DNA of 64,000 nt, taken from Daucus carota subsp. sativus. Its lineage: Eukaryota; Streptophyta; Magnoliopsida; Apiales; Apiaceae. The stretch is from contig NC_030387.2 of the NCBI RefSeq assembly GCF_001625215.2, positions 31,953,606 through 32,017,605 of the forward strand. Direction: 5' to 3'. Positions 37,314 through 50,560 of this stretch are shown here, in pieces. The translations under genes were made by a program, and so were the position numbers. Position 1 is the first letter of the stretch. Each line of letters opens with the position of its first letter. A model generated the notes under the pieces. That model was not told where the DNA came from and made no database searches. It saw only the letters and a program-made list of their open reading frames with translations.

Positions 37314-39468
37314 TGTTAGGTCCAAAGTATCGTAGAAGGGGGGGTTGAATACGATACTCACTACAATTTAAAATTCTTTCGAATCTTGCGGATAAACAAA
37401 TTGCAGTCCTGTAATGGGTTTCGTGTTCCGGATATTTATTAGGTCGGTTTCTGAGGATATGAAAATATTAAACCAACACACAATATTTTCCAAGGTATAT
37501 CTGTATATTGATAAATACCTCGAAGGTGCTATAAATCCAAACCCGAAGGTTCGGCTACAATGGCCACTACTCTCAATATTACAAACTCTAACCACTACTG
37601 ATATTTCTATTACAAAGCTAGGCTAGGGTGTGTGTATAGTGGGAGTAGCCGTGCAGAGCACTTGGCCATTTCATCCCGAAGGATGTTGTAAATTGTGAGA
37701 ACCACAATCACATATTTATAGGCTTTCATAAACTAACCATGGTTAACGAGTTCGTCCTGGACGACTTGAGTTCGTCCTGGACGGATTCGATTTAACAAAA
37801 TAAATCTAACTCCCAAGTGTGTATGAATTGGCGCCAGGAGATGCACACAGTGTTCACTGTAGAGGGACTTAGAATTATATTCTAAGTAGAACAAGCGCCA
37901 CATTTGAAAGTCAAAAGCTGCGCCTTTGACTTTGGTCAAAGGTTGCGCTTTTGACACTCCTTGTGCCAAGCCATCATTGTGAACATTTACTTAGAAATAT
38001 ATGGCAGTACTGAAACTTGCGCCTCTTCACTTAGAGAGGTCAAAGTCTGCGCCATGAATGGTCAAAGTTCGCGCCAGTCAAAAGTTGCGCCTTCCTCTAC
38101 CCTCCATTGAGTAATGACTTGGAATAAAATCAAGTGAAGTGAAGTTGCGCCAAAGCCTTCACCTTGTGTGGCGCAATCTTTGACTTCCTTTGAGTCAAAG
38201 GTTGCGCCAGTTCCACTGTGTTGCCCTGTATGACTTGGAGCAAATTCCCTTGAGATGAACTTGCGCCACATTTGAGATACTCTCACAACTGTTAAGCGCA
38301 AGCTTTGACTTTAGTCAAAGTTTGCGCCTCAAACAGTGCAGTATCTTCACTTAGCAATGCCTTAGAAAAATCCATATATTTATATTATATTATATTCATA
38401 ATATTATATAAATATATGTATAAATAAAGATATATATATATGTATATAAATAATATTTATATAAACATATAGTAATATATATATACACATATATTTAAAT
38501 ATATTCTCATATATTTAAATATATATAATATACATAAAATTATATGTAAATATAAATATAAATATATATAGGGATATATATATATAATTATCTATAGATA
38601 TAAATATACACATATTTATGCACATAATATAATATATATATATATATATACACACTAAAATATATAAATGTTTATGTAAAATATAAATACATATACTATA
38701 TACATATATATTTATTTAAATATATATACATATAAATATACATATACATATGTTTAAAAACATATATACATATATATTATATATATTATATTTAATTAAA
38801 TATACATATATACATATATAATTATATTTGTACATATACAAATATATAAGTGCACACATATATAAAATGTCACTTCCTGATATGGCTTTCTGTGGAAGTT
38901 TTGACATATGGCATTTGAGCAGTAAGCTTTGGCATAGCTGGCATTTGGCTTGACTTGGCTTTGGAACAAATGACTTGATATGACTGGATCAATTCTTCGA
39001 TCGATAAATACTTTGCAAAGCTCCGTACGTGCTGACGCTTAGTGCACTGGTCTGGTTCACAAGCGACTAACACTGAAGTTAAACATTGTACCTTCTTTGT
39101 CAGCAAACATTGATCAGTCGGTTCCGGGTTAGTTTATGCTTCAGTTTGTTGATTATAAATAACCAACCAAGATATATAGAAATATCTTGCTTCAGGGGTT
39201 GCACTGAAATCTTTCGAGTACTTGGACAACATCTTCATTGCTTCCACAATCTTGAATACTTCAATCTTTATTCTTCACTGAGGCATGAACATATTAATGA
39301 ACTTCTTCCAGTGAACTTATTCCTTCAAGACTGTAGATGGCTTCTTCAACCTTTGTCTTCGTATCTTCCGATTCCGGTGCAGGCGTAGTGTTATTTACTT
39401 GTCCTGTTCTATTGTTGAGTTATCATCCCTATGTAACAGATAGGGTTGTCTTTACATTTAGACTTACA
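37314..39468 (-). repeat. 3' LTR of the Copia element (2155 bp)
   Basis: Begins TGTTAGG and ends TTACA on the plus strand, directly beside the polypurine tract at 39469. Contains a TTGCGCC repeat array (37828-38335) and about 500 bp of (TA)-rich low-complexity DNA (38370-38870). Confidence 0.85.
37828..38335. repeat. TTGCGCC / GTCAAAG repeat array in the LTR
   Basis: About 15 copies of GCGCC, or its inverse GGCGC, occur in 500 bp, most in the context GTCAAAGTTGCGCC or the inverse GGCGCAA(G)CTTTGAC. Copies occur in both orientations, so the array is partly palindromic. The same array recurs in the other LTR at about 48940-49440. LTR-internal repeats often carry enhancer function; that is inferred. 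Confidence 0.8.
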
Positions 39469-40045
39469 ATCTCCCCCTATTTGTTTGTTAATCATAACAA
39501 GCAAATCCTCTGGAGGATAACTCAACTAACACTAGAAAAAGTAAAGTCCTGGACTAGTAAATAATGCTACAAAGTTTCTGGATCATATAATACATTTCCA
39601 GATTTCATGAATAGAAATAACAGATGTGCATATCACCTTTATTTCTCTGGTTCTTGCTTACCTGCCTGAAAATCCTCATAGTCTGTCTTGAAGAGAATTC
39701 AAAACATTCTATTATGCAAAGAACAATCAGCAGCTTCATTGAATTCTTCAGTGGTAATGAATGAGTTCATGTCTACCACTTACTGAAGAATAAATGTATC
39801 ACCTTATACTTCTCCTCCCGTTACCTTGATCAGGTTCCCCTTAGTGATAAGTAGTTGTCTCCCCTTAGATGAAAGATCAATCCTCCTCCTTAGTTGAAAG
39901 AAGAATCTCCCCCTCAGTAGTACACAGCTAAAGAGTAGTTTAATCCCCCTTAGTTGTAGACAGCAGAAGAAAGCTAACTTACTTTTTCTTCCCCCTTTCA
40001 TATATTCTCCCCCTAAATATATTCTCCCCCTTAGTTGTGGAATCC
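39469..40045 (-). promoter_or_regulatory. Polypurine tract and extra PPT-like runs
   Basis: The tract AGGGGGAGAT abuts the 3' LTR. Upstream (minus sense) at least six more GGGGGA-like runs occur between about 39835 and 40035. Multiple polypurine tracts before the 3' LTR are a recorded Sirevirus feature. Confidence 0.6.
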
Positions 40046-40249
40046 TCCGAGGATATGTGGTATCAAATATGGTCAAGGAACGTGTCCAATACATCCTGTA
40101 CCAAAAGATAATATCCCCATAGAGAACTAAACAACGCTAAAGCTGGGGTCGAAGAAAGAGTTCAGAAGAAGGGTTTACTTTGATTGGGTTGGTGCCTATG
40201 CTGAAAGAATAGGTTCCAAACGGAAAAGTAAGGATTAAAAACTGACATT

Positions 40250-41260
40250 CCAGTAACAACATCCACTATGTCTGTAGGTATAAATTTGGTAATTAGTGGG
40301 TGTCTCACTAAAATGTTCTGCAGGTGTATCACTCAACACTCAATTTTCTCTCGGTTTTTGGGTAAGGGTGTCACTCACGAGTTCTGTAAGTGTATCCCTC
40401 CACACAAATACTGAGCTTCCAAAATGCTGAGTACCTGCAAGAAAATCACCTTAGCCACCCTTAAAGGGGGTCACCGGTGGTGCAATGGGAGTTCGTAATT
40501 CCCAGTCCCTATAGACTCATCAGATAAATCCGAATCATGGTCCACAAGTTGCCAACCACTAAGTGGCTTATCCAATTAAGGATCCAGAGTTGTTTGCTCT
40601 GGGAGGTTAGACAAAGGCTTAATTATGGCAAAGGCCTAAGTCCTCCTCAATGTCTGTGAAGACACTTGATTCAAGAGAATCATCAACCATAAGTTCACAC
40701 CATGAAATGGAATGAGCCGTAGTTGCTTCCGTCAATTCTTTCAACATCTTGTGAGCTTTCAATACCAATTATTATTATATGTACCTCACAAGTGTTTCAC
40801 TCTTCTCAAAATCCTATGTGTTTGCACTCACTTATGCTCACATATTTCTCATTCTAATATCTCACTGGTTCTTCTCAGAATCTCACCAAGTGTTTAACTC
40901 TCAGTGTTTGGCTCACAGTGTTTCTCTCAGCACTCAAAGTATGGTCTTCTGTACCTGCATGAGAAAATCACCATAGCCCCTTCAAGAGAGGTCACTGGCG
41001 GTGCAATGAGGTTTCGTAAATCCTCGATCCTCAACTGACTCATCAATAAATTGACTCATAGTCAGAGAGTTGCCGATCTCCTATAAATAGGAAATCCATT
41101 CCGATTGGATCCAGATCTGTTCTTATCTGGGGAGGGAGACGAGAATCCTGAAGATTTGGCAATTGAGATCCTCGTTTCCTCCTTACACCTGTAAAGGCAT
41201 CAACCATCTTATCTACCGTAAAATGGTAAATGAAGAAGTTGCTTCTAGAACAAAACCTTT
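40250..41260 (-). repeat. ~500-bp internal tandem duplication of the Copia element
   Basis: Two diverged units share, in the same order, AAAATCACC(T/A)TAGCC, GGTCAC(C/T)GG(T/C)GGTGCAATG, a GACTCATCA stretch, GGATCCAGA, a GGGAGGxxxGAC stretch and GTTGCTTC. They start at about 40430 and 40955. No open frame spans them. Confidence 0.6.
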
Positions 41261-44200
41261 AACCTCACTGTGCACTCTCTTGTATTGTGTCCATAAGATT
41301 TTATGTTTAGGCTCTTCATCAGAGTGATTACTGATGATGTGCTTGACTTAATACAAGATGCTCTGGCTGACGAGCGAATTTCAATGGACTCATCCTGTTG
41401 AGAGAATGATTCCAGAGACTGTTTTATTGCCTTTTCAGCTCTATATTCTTTTGAGAAAATATAGATGAGCAACAGTTACCTCAATTTTGAAAACACCTTT
41501 TCATCTTGAGAGGTAGAGCTGTGGGTACACTATCCCTCACATCCTTATTTGCTGCAACGAGTACAGTTTCTCCCTCATTGACCTCTAGTCTAATAAGTTC
41601 CTTATTACTCCATGGGGAAAGTTGGGATGTGTTCTGAATTTGGTTTTATAGTCTGGGATAAAGATTGTTGGTTTTCAACCTTATGACTATCTAGGAAAGC
41701 CAAGAGGCTGATTAAGTTCCAAAGAACAGAAAGAGATATAAATGCACTTTAGAAAATCTATGATTTTGAATGAAAGCAATTGCATTTAATCTTTTGAGGA
41801 AAAATGAATCAGTTGTGATTGTAAAAATGATTTTCATAAAGAATGACAATCACAACCGATGAAAGAATCAAAGTTTTTCCATTAAAAACTGGTTTGAGTA
41901 CAAGAGTCAGAATCTATGCATAAAAGGTTTAAATGAACTTGTCTTTGAAAAAGACACAGACTCCTGTTTCTCACTACAATTTAAAAAGGAAACAAGAAAA
42001 TTTATGCGCTACAGTGTATAAAGCACTCGCCACACTAATTAGTGAAAAGGCCACATACTAGCACATCGTCAAAACAGACGCTGCAAGTGACAAAGATCAC
42101 CAAGTACACAAATACAAGATAATCAATATCTCGTCTTATGACGCTACATGTATAGATGCAAAATATTCTAAGAAGTATTTATGAAATAGAGTAGTGGATA
42201 CCAATTGTTGAAATCAATTGATAAGAAAATTTCTTTGAAGAAACTCACCACTCCAGAACATAAATATGAGACAGAATAAAGATTATGTTGTCTCCCTTGT
42301 ACTCAGAATATTAAACACCTAAAATATATTAGCACCAGTGGTTTTACGAAATATGCAACAATATATCACCAGTGCCAATACATCACAATCAATTCACAAA
42401 TAAAACATCAATAAAGCATCAGAAATAGATACCAATTAAATATTTCAAAAATGAATTAATCATGCTTCTATTATTCTATCAAAGTCAATCATGAAACAAA
42501 TAGGCATATAATTGTCATGGATCACAATTTAACTAAGATAAAATAATAATTATCTATGCAATATCATATAATTATCAGATCAGCATATAACAACTAAAAT
42601 CATGACAATCATACAAAGATATTCGCAAGCCCGAGGGAAAGTTGAAGAAAAGTTCACGAGTCTTATATAGATAATCATTAAACATAAGTGAACTCACACA
42701 ACTCCTCGCGGAAAATATTGACAATTAATATTAGTGATCTACATATAAGCATGCAAAAATATCACTAACACTAAAAGTATCACAACTATATGCAGTTAGA
42801 CATGAAATAAAATATCAATTAATAAATCATCAAATATCTAACACAAAAAGTTATGCTTCAAGTATATACACTAATATAAATGGATTCAGCCTAGAGAGAA
42901 TCTAAGTAACTCCACAAATACTAGTTTATCATGACTAAATTCTAACTAGATTTTAACCACATACCAATTACTGATACAAGTCACAAGTCTAGAAACAAAT
43001 AAGTCATGCTTCAGATTTTATACCTATAAAAATGAATTCAACCTAGAAAATAATCCTAAGTATGTTCATAAATACAGATATATCACGACTAGATTATTAC
43101 AAAGTTCTCTACTAGATACCAATTGTTGAAGAGGTATAGATCAAGAAAAATAACATAATTAAGTCATGCTTCATGTCATCTCTAATCATTTAAATCATGA
43201 ACAAATAAGTCACTTAATTGTCATGAAACACAATTTAAATAATTGAAATAACAAACACTCATGCTAAAACATATAATCACCATCTAAGCATGCAAAGCAA
43301 TAAACATAGCAATCACATAGAATAGCAAAAAGCACGAGGTATTGGATTTTAAATAAATTCACAAGTCCTATGTATAGACAATTTAATACTCATGAATTCA
43401 TTCAAGAAATACGATAGACATGCTCATGAATGAAGTAATACCTTATGTAAAATATAGTATGTGATCTACTTGCAGTTAAGTAAAGTGATAAGTTGAATAC
43501 CTCTGAGACTTGACATTTCAGTTGATGTACCTTTCTTGTACTGATCAAGTCCAGTGGTTGTTGGCATAAGTCTTGGCAGGTCTAGAATCTTCCAAAATGC
43601 GCATATTCAAAAGATCTTTGACTTCCTTTTATTGCCATCATTCCTTAGGCTAGCTAGTAGACCATAAAGAATAGCAACTTTCCAACAAACTCATCATATC
43701 ACTAATCTGCATTCACTTAGCAATTATCTTGCACAAGTGACGTTAGTCCACATATAATATAATCATGGTATCACTACACAGATAATTGTATTGTGTGTGC
43801 CTTGTATCATGAGAGGTAATGATTTGAATACCAAGTATGACTCTAGCAAACAGATATTAAATTAATATGCTAGTCAGAAGTCATACCATGTCCGTGACTA
43901 TCATCAGGTCTTGGATAACAACTCATAGAGAGCTGGTGAAGAAAGAGAATACAAATTCCGTTGGATCTGCAACTGCAAAGTCCTTGAAATGTTGTATGAA
44001 GCTTCATCTTCTAGCTCACTGTAATATCCTGAACCCGAGTCTCGTCAATGGTGCTTTAGTTCAATCATGAAGGTCGTTGAGTCCTCTAAGATGTAGAGTC
44101 CTGAACTTGAAGATTCTATTTCCATCATCTTCATAACCTTCTCTTTTGAAGTAACTCTAAGCAACCAAATTGGCTTGTCCCTCGTAACAGAGCCAAAAAC

Positions 44201-47200
44201 ATCCAGTTGGAATCTAAATACCCGACAAGTACTAAGTACTGAATTGTCATTAGATCAGGTATTAGAATCCGCACAATCTGCTTTCAAACTGATTGAGATC
44301 ATCTTGCTGTGCAATCACTCAATCTGGATCCCTTTAAGAGCTTCTGAATCTTCCTTAAGTTTCAGTTCAGATTGAAACCCAAAGAAATAACATCCTTTCA
44401 CAATAGCTCTCCTAGTCTTCACTTCACCATTCGGAACATTTAAGAACTAGAACCCGGGAATGAAATTGACTCCAAACCCTTTGTCTAAGCAGATACGTTC
44501 TTGATATGTCCTGTTCATCTCCAATGTAGTGTTGAGTTTGACTAGTGAATCCACCAAATGCTCCCCCTAAGCTGTTGCTGGGATTTCTTTAATAATCCTT
44601 ATCCTTGCAAAGAGATTCTGCTTGGATCTGAATTATTATTATACCACTAATATCACCTTTAACAGCTTGGAGCAAGGTGTCGTTCAATGTCCTGTCCAGA
44701 CTTACAATCACCTTCTGTTGAATAATCATAATCACCCTGTAGACTGTAGACTCCATTGAGTAGCCGATGAAAATATTCTTTGAGCTTTAGATGCAAGACT
44801 GACAAAGATGCATTTTCCTCCAAACACATACCAAGAGTTAGTGTTTGCTTCTGATTGGCCACTGGAAAGAATGGTGTCTTTCTGGATTTATCAATGATCA
44901 GGGTTCATCTTGATCAACCTTCATTTGTGACATCTTGTCCTTCGAACACATATGAACAACACAAAAGACTCTAGAGTAGTCAACGATCATCACAAAAAGA
45001 TATCTGGCTTTGTTGTAGATATAACATTAACTGATCCGTAGAAATCCATATGTATCATCTGAAGCGGCTCAGTAATGTTGATCATATCTTTGCTTCTTTG
45101 TGATGCTCCTTCGACTTCCCTATTGACATACCTCATAAGCTTCATCCATATAGAATCCCAGATGAGGTAGTCCTCTCATCAATTCTCTTCTTACTAATAA
45201 AAAGAGCTCCTTGTTTTGACATACAAGTTTGAGAGCTTCAAGTGCCATAGCTAATACTCATCCGATGAAGCTTCACTATCAAAACAGCTCACTCCATCTT
45301 CAATTGAAGTTCCATATTAGCTACGAGAAAAATTCACATCCTTCTTGATTTAAGATAAAACACTATTCCATGAACTGACATAATGTCCTTTGTCAGAGAA
45401 CAGTCTGATACTAGGAATTTCTGTGCTTTGACTCTTCCAAGAAAGATATTCTTCCATGATGACATTCCAGGAAAACAGGCATGTCCCGCAAGAGAATCTT
45501 TGTTGTCATCTTTCAAAGATTATTGACGGAACTGCTCACACGATCACATTTGCTGACAGGGTACTTTTGGTAAATATATGATTTCAGCTACTCAGCAAAC
45601 AGAGTGCACCAAAAATCATATGGAACATATGTAACCTGCAATCACAAATGGAAAGAGTTCTATGGTCCCCAATCATAACTGGGTCCGGATGGATTAGAGA
45701 TTTTTCTTTAACAATGGTAACAACAGAAGCAACCTTAACATGCTAATTCTTATCTAGACATTGCCCTAATGTGATTCTCAAACATGCTTTTCTAAAATCA
45801 ATGCAAGTACAAAGACATGCATTCATGACATGAAAATAAACAGACATGATGTTGAGTACACATGGCAAACAGTCAAAGATAAGAAAAGAGCAAGACAGGC
45901 AGTTATGCAATTCAGAAGATTCAGTACTCTCTACTTAAACCAATTAACACAAGTGCAACAGGTATCAAGTAGAATTACATATATTCAATAATCTTCGAAA
46001 AGCATATGGATTAGACACAAGAAATTAATAATCACATTATCAATTCATACTAATCCCAATCTGTTGTTATATGGCATTATACTATCTCTATTACCTAAGT
46101 CAGTTTTAGATCTAACATGAAGTTCTAAAAGTTCTACTGACACAAGGTAGACATTCCATCATAGAACAAAATAAAATCCTTAACAAACAATTCAGATAAA
46201 TAAGCAAATCTAATTGTACTAAGGAATCTGAAAGTAAGTGTTTTAACAAAGTTATATATGCTAGGATCATAACCCCTAAACTAAGAGTCGTGTTCCAAAG
46301 GAAAGCTTCTAATCTCACCATTGCAAATAATCAGCTCCTAAATATTCATACACATGTTAAGAATCTGCTAAAGATGCATGCACAAGATATCATCAATCTT
46401 AGTTACCAGAATAGTAATCTAGCATACTAGTTTAACATTATCTAATGTGATGCTATCATGCTTGTGCTTGTGTGTTAAACAGTTCTACTCAGAGATTTAT
46501 AACATGCTTTGAATATAAAGAAATAATTATTGCATAGTTAGAAAGAATTCGTACTTGAGAAGTGCGAGGTGAGTCATCTTCAGAGAATGCTAGGATAGTC
46601 AGATAACCATAATCATCCTTCTCATCAGCAATTGATCCATCTCACACCTTTCCTAAAATAGCATAAGAACTTGTTGTGATGCTTCTTTCAAAACATCCAC
46701 TAGAATTTCAGACAAGCCCTATCATCCTTGTTTGTCGAGGCTTCAATATATATAGCAATCCTTCTTTGCTAAAGATACCAATCAATATTGTGCGTGCTGA
46801 TCAACTCAGTTTTCAAACAACCTGTCGAACTAAACCTCGAAGAGTCTCCATTTGAAACCAATGGATTCCATCTGAATCTGACATGACTAAACCTCTCAGA
46901 CAGTGTTATACTAATCCTTGAAGTTCTGTCCTCACATTCTTCAAAAGTGTTAACTTTCGTCGACTTGAGCTTCCTCAAATTCAGCAGTTATAAACTCTTC
47001 TGTTCAATCCTAAGGTTCTGACATTAATGCACGAAACTGATTTGATGTGGTAGTAACTCGATAATTATATCCATAAACCTCCACAGTTCTCTGTCTTTGG
47101 TTCAGTTGATTCTGGATGGATTTAGCATTGGTACAATTCACTGAGTAATTGTATATCCCTGAATCACTAAGTTAGATTGAAATCCCTTGAAGATTCGTTC

Positions 47201-48409
47201 GTAAAAACTTCTCTTTTCCTACTACCAGTGGTACCATTCAAAGTTGATATTCCGAGCCCTGGGAAGATGCACTCAACACATAAAGCAAGTTCCCATCCTG
47301 ATCTGGTGATCTTAGGAGTAATTACTCAGATCAAGGCCTGAAGTACCTTCTTCAAAATCCACTGTCAGTAGTACCAAATTAGTCTTCAATAGAACCTTCT
47401 TTGAATCACAATCATCTTTGTCGAACATAGAAAACTGCTTCTAATAATCCTTTGAGTAATCAATTGGATTGGGTCATCAATGTACTTCCATTACCGGTTC
47501 TGAGAATCTGGTATTTGAAAGCTCGGTGTTTGTCTTGTAATCTGTCAGCCTGATCTGTCTCAACTAAATGTCAATCTGATTTGTCTTGGTGTAGAATAAT
47601 TAAAAAGGTTACGGGACACTTGATTATTTAAACTAAGTTTAAATTATAAAGAAAATAAATTTAAAAATAAGTTTTAAAAGATGAAAGAAAATAAAGTATA
47701 AAATAAACTAAGTTAAATCTATAAAGTAAATTTAATTATATTTAAAAAATAAATTCAAATAAATTCATAATAAACTGAATAAGTTTAGAATAAATTTATT
47801 TCAAATTCATTTAGTAAATATATTAAAATTTATTAGATAAATTTAATTTTTGAAAATATTCAAGTGTCTCGTCTCCAATTAAATCATAGCTTCCAGAACA
47901 AATGAAATTGAACCCTTGAACTTGAACTTATATCCATAATCAGTTAAATCCTCTTAAATTTATATTTTATATTTTAACTTAAATTTAAATCATAAACTAT
48001 ACAAATTTAAATAATAAATTTATAAAAATTTATGATAAACTTGATAAAGTCTAAGAGTAAACTTTACAAGTCTAAAATAAATTTAAGCAAATTTATTAAA
48101 TGAATTTAGCAAAGTTTATAAAGTAAATTTAATTAAGTTTATAAGATAAATTTAATTAATTCATAATAAACTCAATTAATAAGTTTAAAATAAATTAAGT
48201 TAAATTTATAAAATAAACTTATTAAAATTTAAAGTATAAATTTATAAGTCCCGGTCCAAAGTTCAGTATCCGACAGATAATCCTTGCTTAGGCCTACGGA
48301 CAAATTCAGCAACACAAACCGGAAGAACATTTCCCCTAATCAAATATCAAAAGCTAGGTTCTTGATTTTCCGTACGATAAGGATCCTGATTTGTATATCA
48401 ATCAGCCTG
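41261..48409 (-). other. Decayed interior of the Copia element
   Basis: Apart from integrase remnants near 44930-45100 and weak coding-like stretches (44659-44862, 45334-45516 minus), no retrotransposon protein can be read. The part at 42000-43500 is AT-rich and non-coding, and 47600-48240 is nearly pure A/T. It is treated as the degenerated gag-pol and spacer. Confidence 0.5.
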
Positions 48410-48421
48410 GCTCTGATACCA
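48410..48421 (-). other. Primer-binding site (initiator Met tRNA)
   Basis: TGGTATCAGAGC on the minus strand, two bases inside the 5' LTR border. This is the standard initiator-Met primer site of plant LTR retrotransposons, and it fixes the element's orientation. Confidence 0.9.
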
Positions 48422-48423
48422 AT

Positions 48424-50118
48424 TGTTAGGTCCAAAGTATCGTAGAAGGGGGGGTTGAATACGATACTCACTACAATTTAAAATTCTTTCGAATCTTGCG
48501 GATAAACAAATTGCAGTCCTGTAATGGGTTTCGTGTTCCGGATATTTATTAGGTCGGTTTCTGAGGATATGAAAATATTAAACCAACACACAATATTTTC
48601 CAAGGTATATCTGTATATTGATAAATACCTCGAAGGTGCTATAAATCCAAACCCGAAGGTTCGGCTACAATGGCCACTACTCTCAATATTACAAACTCTA
48701 ACCACTACTGATATTTCTATTACAAAGCTAGGCTAGGGTGTGTGTATAGTGGGAGTAGCCGTGCAGAGCACTTGGCCATTTCATCCCGAAGGATGTTGTA
48801 AATTGTGAGAACCACAATCACATATTTATAGGCTTTCATAAACTAACCATGGTTAACGAGTTCGTCCTGGACGACTTGAGTTCGTCCTGGACGGATTCGA
48901 TTTAACAAAATAAATCTAACTCCCAAGTGTGTATGAATTGCGCAAGGAGATGCACACAGTGGTCACTGTAGAGGGACTTAGAATTATATTCAAGTAGAAC
49001 AGCGCCACATTTGAAAGTCAAAGCTGCGCCTTTGAACTTTGTCAAAGGTTGGCCTGTGACACTCATTGTGCCAAGCCATCATTGTGAACATTTACTTAAA
49101 ATATTGGCAGTACTGAAACTGCGCCTCTTCCACTTAGAGAGGTCAAAGTCTGCGCCATGAATGGTCAAAGTTGCGCCAGTCAAAAGTTTGCGCCTTCCTC
49201 TACCCTCCATGTGAGTAATGACTTGGAATAAAATCAGTGAAGTGAAGTTGCGCCAAAGCCTTCACTTGTGTGGCGCATCTTTGACTGCCTTTGAGTCAAA
49301 GGTTGCGCCAGTGCCATTGTGTTGCCCTGTAATGACTTGAGCAAAAAATTCCCTGGAGATGAACTTGCGCCACATTTGGAATGACTCTCACAATGTTTGA
49401 GCGCAAGCTTTGACTTTAGTCAAAGTTGCGCCTCAAACAGTGCAGTATCTTCCTTAGCAATGCCTTAGAAAAAAATCCATATATTTATATTATATTATTT
49501 CATATATTATATAATATATGTATAATAAAGATATATATATATATGTATATAAATAATATTTATATAAACATATAGTAATATATATATACACATATATTTA
49601 AATATATTCTCATATATTTAAATATATATAATATACATAAAATTATATGTAAATAAAATATAAATATATATAGGGATATATATATATAATTACTATAGAT
49701 ATAAATATACACATATTATGCACATAATATATATATATATATATATACACACTAAAATATATAAATGTTTATGTAAAATATAAATACATATACTATATAC
49801 ATATATATTTATTTAAATATATATACATATAAATATACATATACATATGTTTAAAAACATATATACATATATATTATATATATTATATTTAATTAAATAT
49901 ACATATATACATATATAATTATATTTGTACATATACAAATATATAAGTGCACACATATATAAAATGTCACTTCCTGATATGGCTTTCTGTGGAAGTTTTG
50001 ACATATGGCATTTGAGCAGTAAGCTTTGGCATAGCTGGCAGTTGGCTTGACTTGGCTTTGGAACAAATTACTTGATATGACTGGATCAATCTTCGATCGA
50101 TAAATACTTGCAAAGCTA
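48424..50118 (-). repeat. 5' LTR of the Copia element, truncated by gap
   Basis: The first ~515 bp match the other LTR without a visible difference. From about 48940 onward it shows many one-base losses relative to it, and it stops at the N gap about 450 bp short of full length. Confidence 0.85.
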
Positions 50119-50218
50119 NNNNNNNNNNNNNNNNNNNNNNNNNNNNNNNNNNNNNNNNNNNNNNNNNNNNNNNNNNNNNNNNNNNNNNNNNNNNNNNNNN
50201 NNNNNNNNNNNNNNNNNN
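50119..50218. other. Assembly gap (100 N)
   Basis: Exactly 100 N, the usual placeholder for a gap of unknown size. The rest of the 5' LTR and any upstream part of the split kinase gene would be expected here. Confidence 0.97.
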
Positions 50219-50505
50219 AATTATATCCCTTCCTCCAAGATTTTTGTTTTTCTCAGTCGTAAATAACTAAGGTAAAGTGGTGTGTGTCCATTATATAATC
50301 GGGTATTAGTTTTGGAACTAATATTAGTAAGTACTCGTATGTTTCGGCAATTGTTCCAATTGTAGGTTTCGAAGTTATACAGAGTTTTTCGTTTTTGATT
50401 TCTAATTGCAAACAGAATCTGCTAAATTTACTTTTGATATTTCACAATTATGAGCCGCACAAGAAAGATTACAAGGTGGTGAAGGATCCCGGGGGTGGGG
50501 GTGTT
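50219..50505 (+). pseudogene. Inverted copy of BAH-PHD promoter and exon 1
   Basis: Read on the plus strand, this is a diverged copy of the minus-strand promoter and start of the BAH-PHD gene (60100-60345). Shared are TTAGTAAGTACTCGTATGTT, GTTTTTGATTTCTAATTGCA and ATGAGCCGCACAAGAAA at about 50450. The copied coding start shifts frame after about six codons and no further exons follow, so it is a non-functional fragment. It could still act as a promoter. Confidence 0.75.
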
Positions 50506-50560
50506 ATGATACCGGGGTATATGCATATTATTAGTTCAATCTAATTACTCGATTGCACCA

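Larger units (their letters stand above)
37314..50118 (-). mobile_element. Copia LTR retrotransposon, Sirevirus-like, degenerate
   Basis: Two direct repeats beginning TGTTAGGTCCAAAG (37314 and 48424) are the LTRs of a minus-strand element. Next to the right LTR is TGGTATCAGAGC (minus, 48421-48410), the initiator-Met tRNA primer site. Next to the left LTR is the polypurine tract AGGGGGAGAT. A minus-strand integrase remnant near 45100-44930 reads MDFYGSVNVIS, then RYLFVMIVDYSR, as in Copia. No gag, protease or RT frame is open, so it is not autonomous. Long LTRs, a ~9-kb interior and several polypurine runs before the 3' LTR fit the Sirevirus lineage (inference). The 5' LTR is cut by the assembly gap. 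Confidence 0.85.

Noticed and set aside
37368..37626. Identical short frames in both LTRs
   Set aside because: Repeated because the LTRs repeat. No protein family, and both strands are equally open.
37828..38335. CRISPR-like array
   Set aside because: The repeats are short, in both orientations, irregularly spaced and inside a plant LTR.
38716..38907. Tyr/Ile-rich frame in the LTR (and its twin at 49813)
   Set aside because: Translation of TA-rich low-complexity DNA.
48410..48421. tRNA gene
   Set aside because: Only the 12-base complement of the initiator tRNA end, serving as a retrotransposon primer site.
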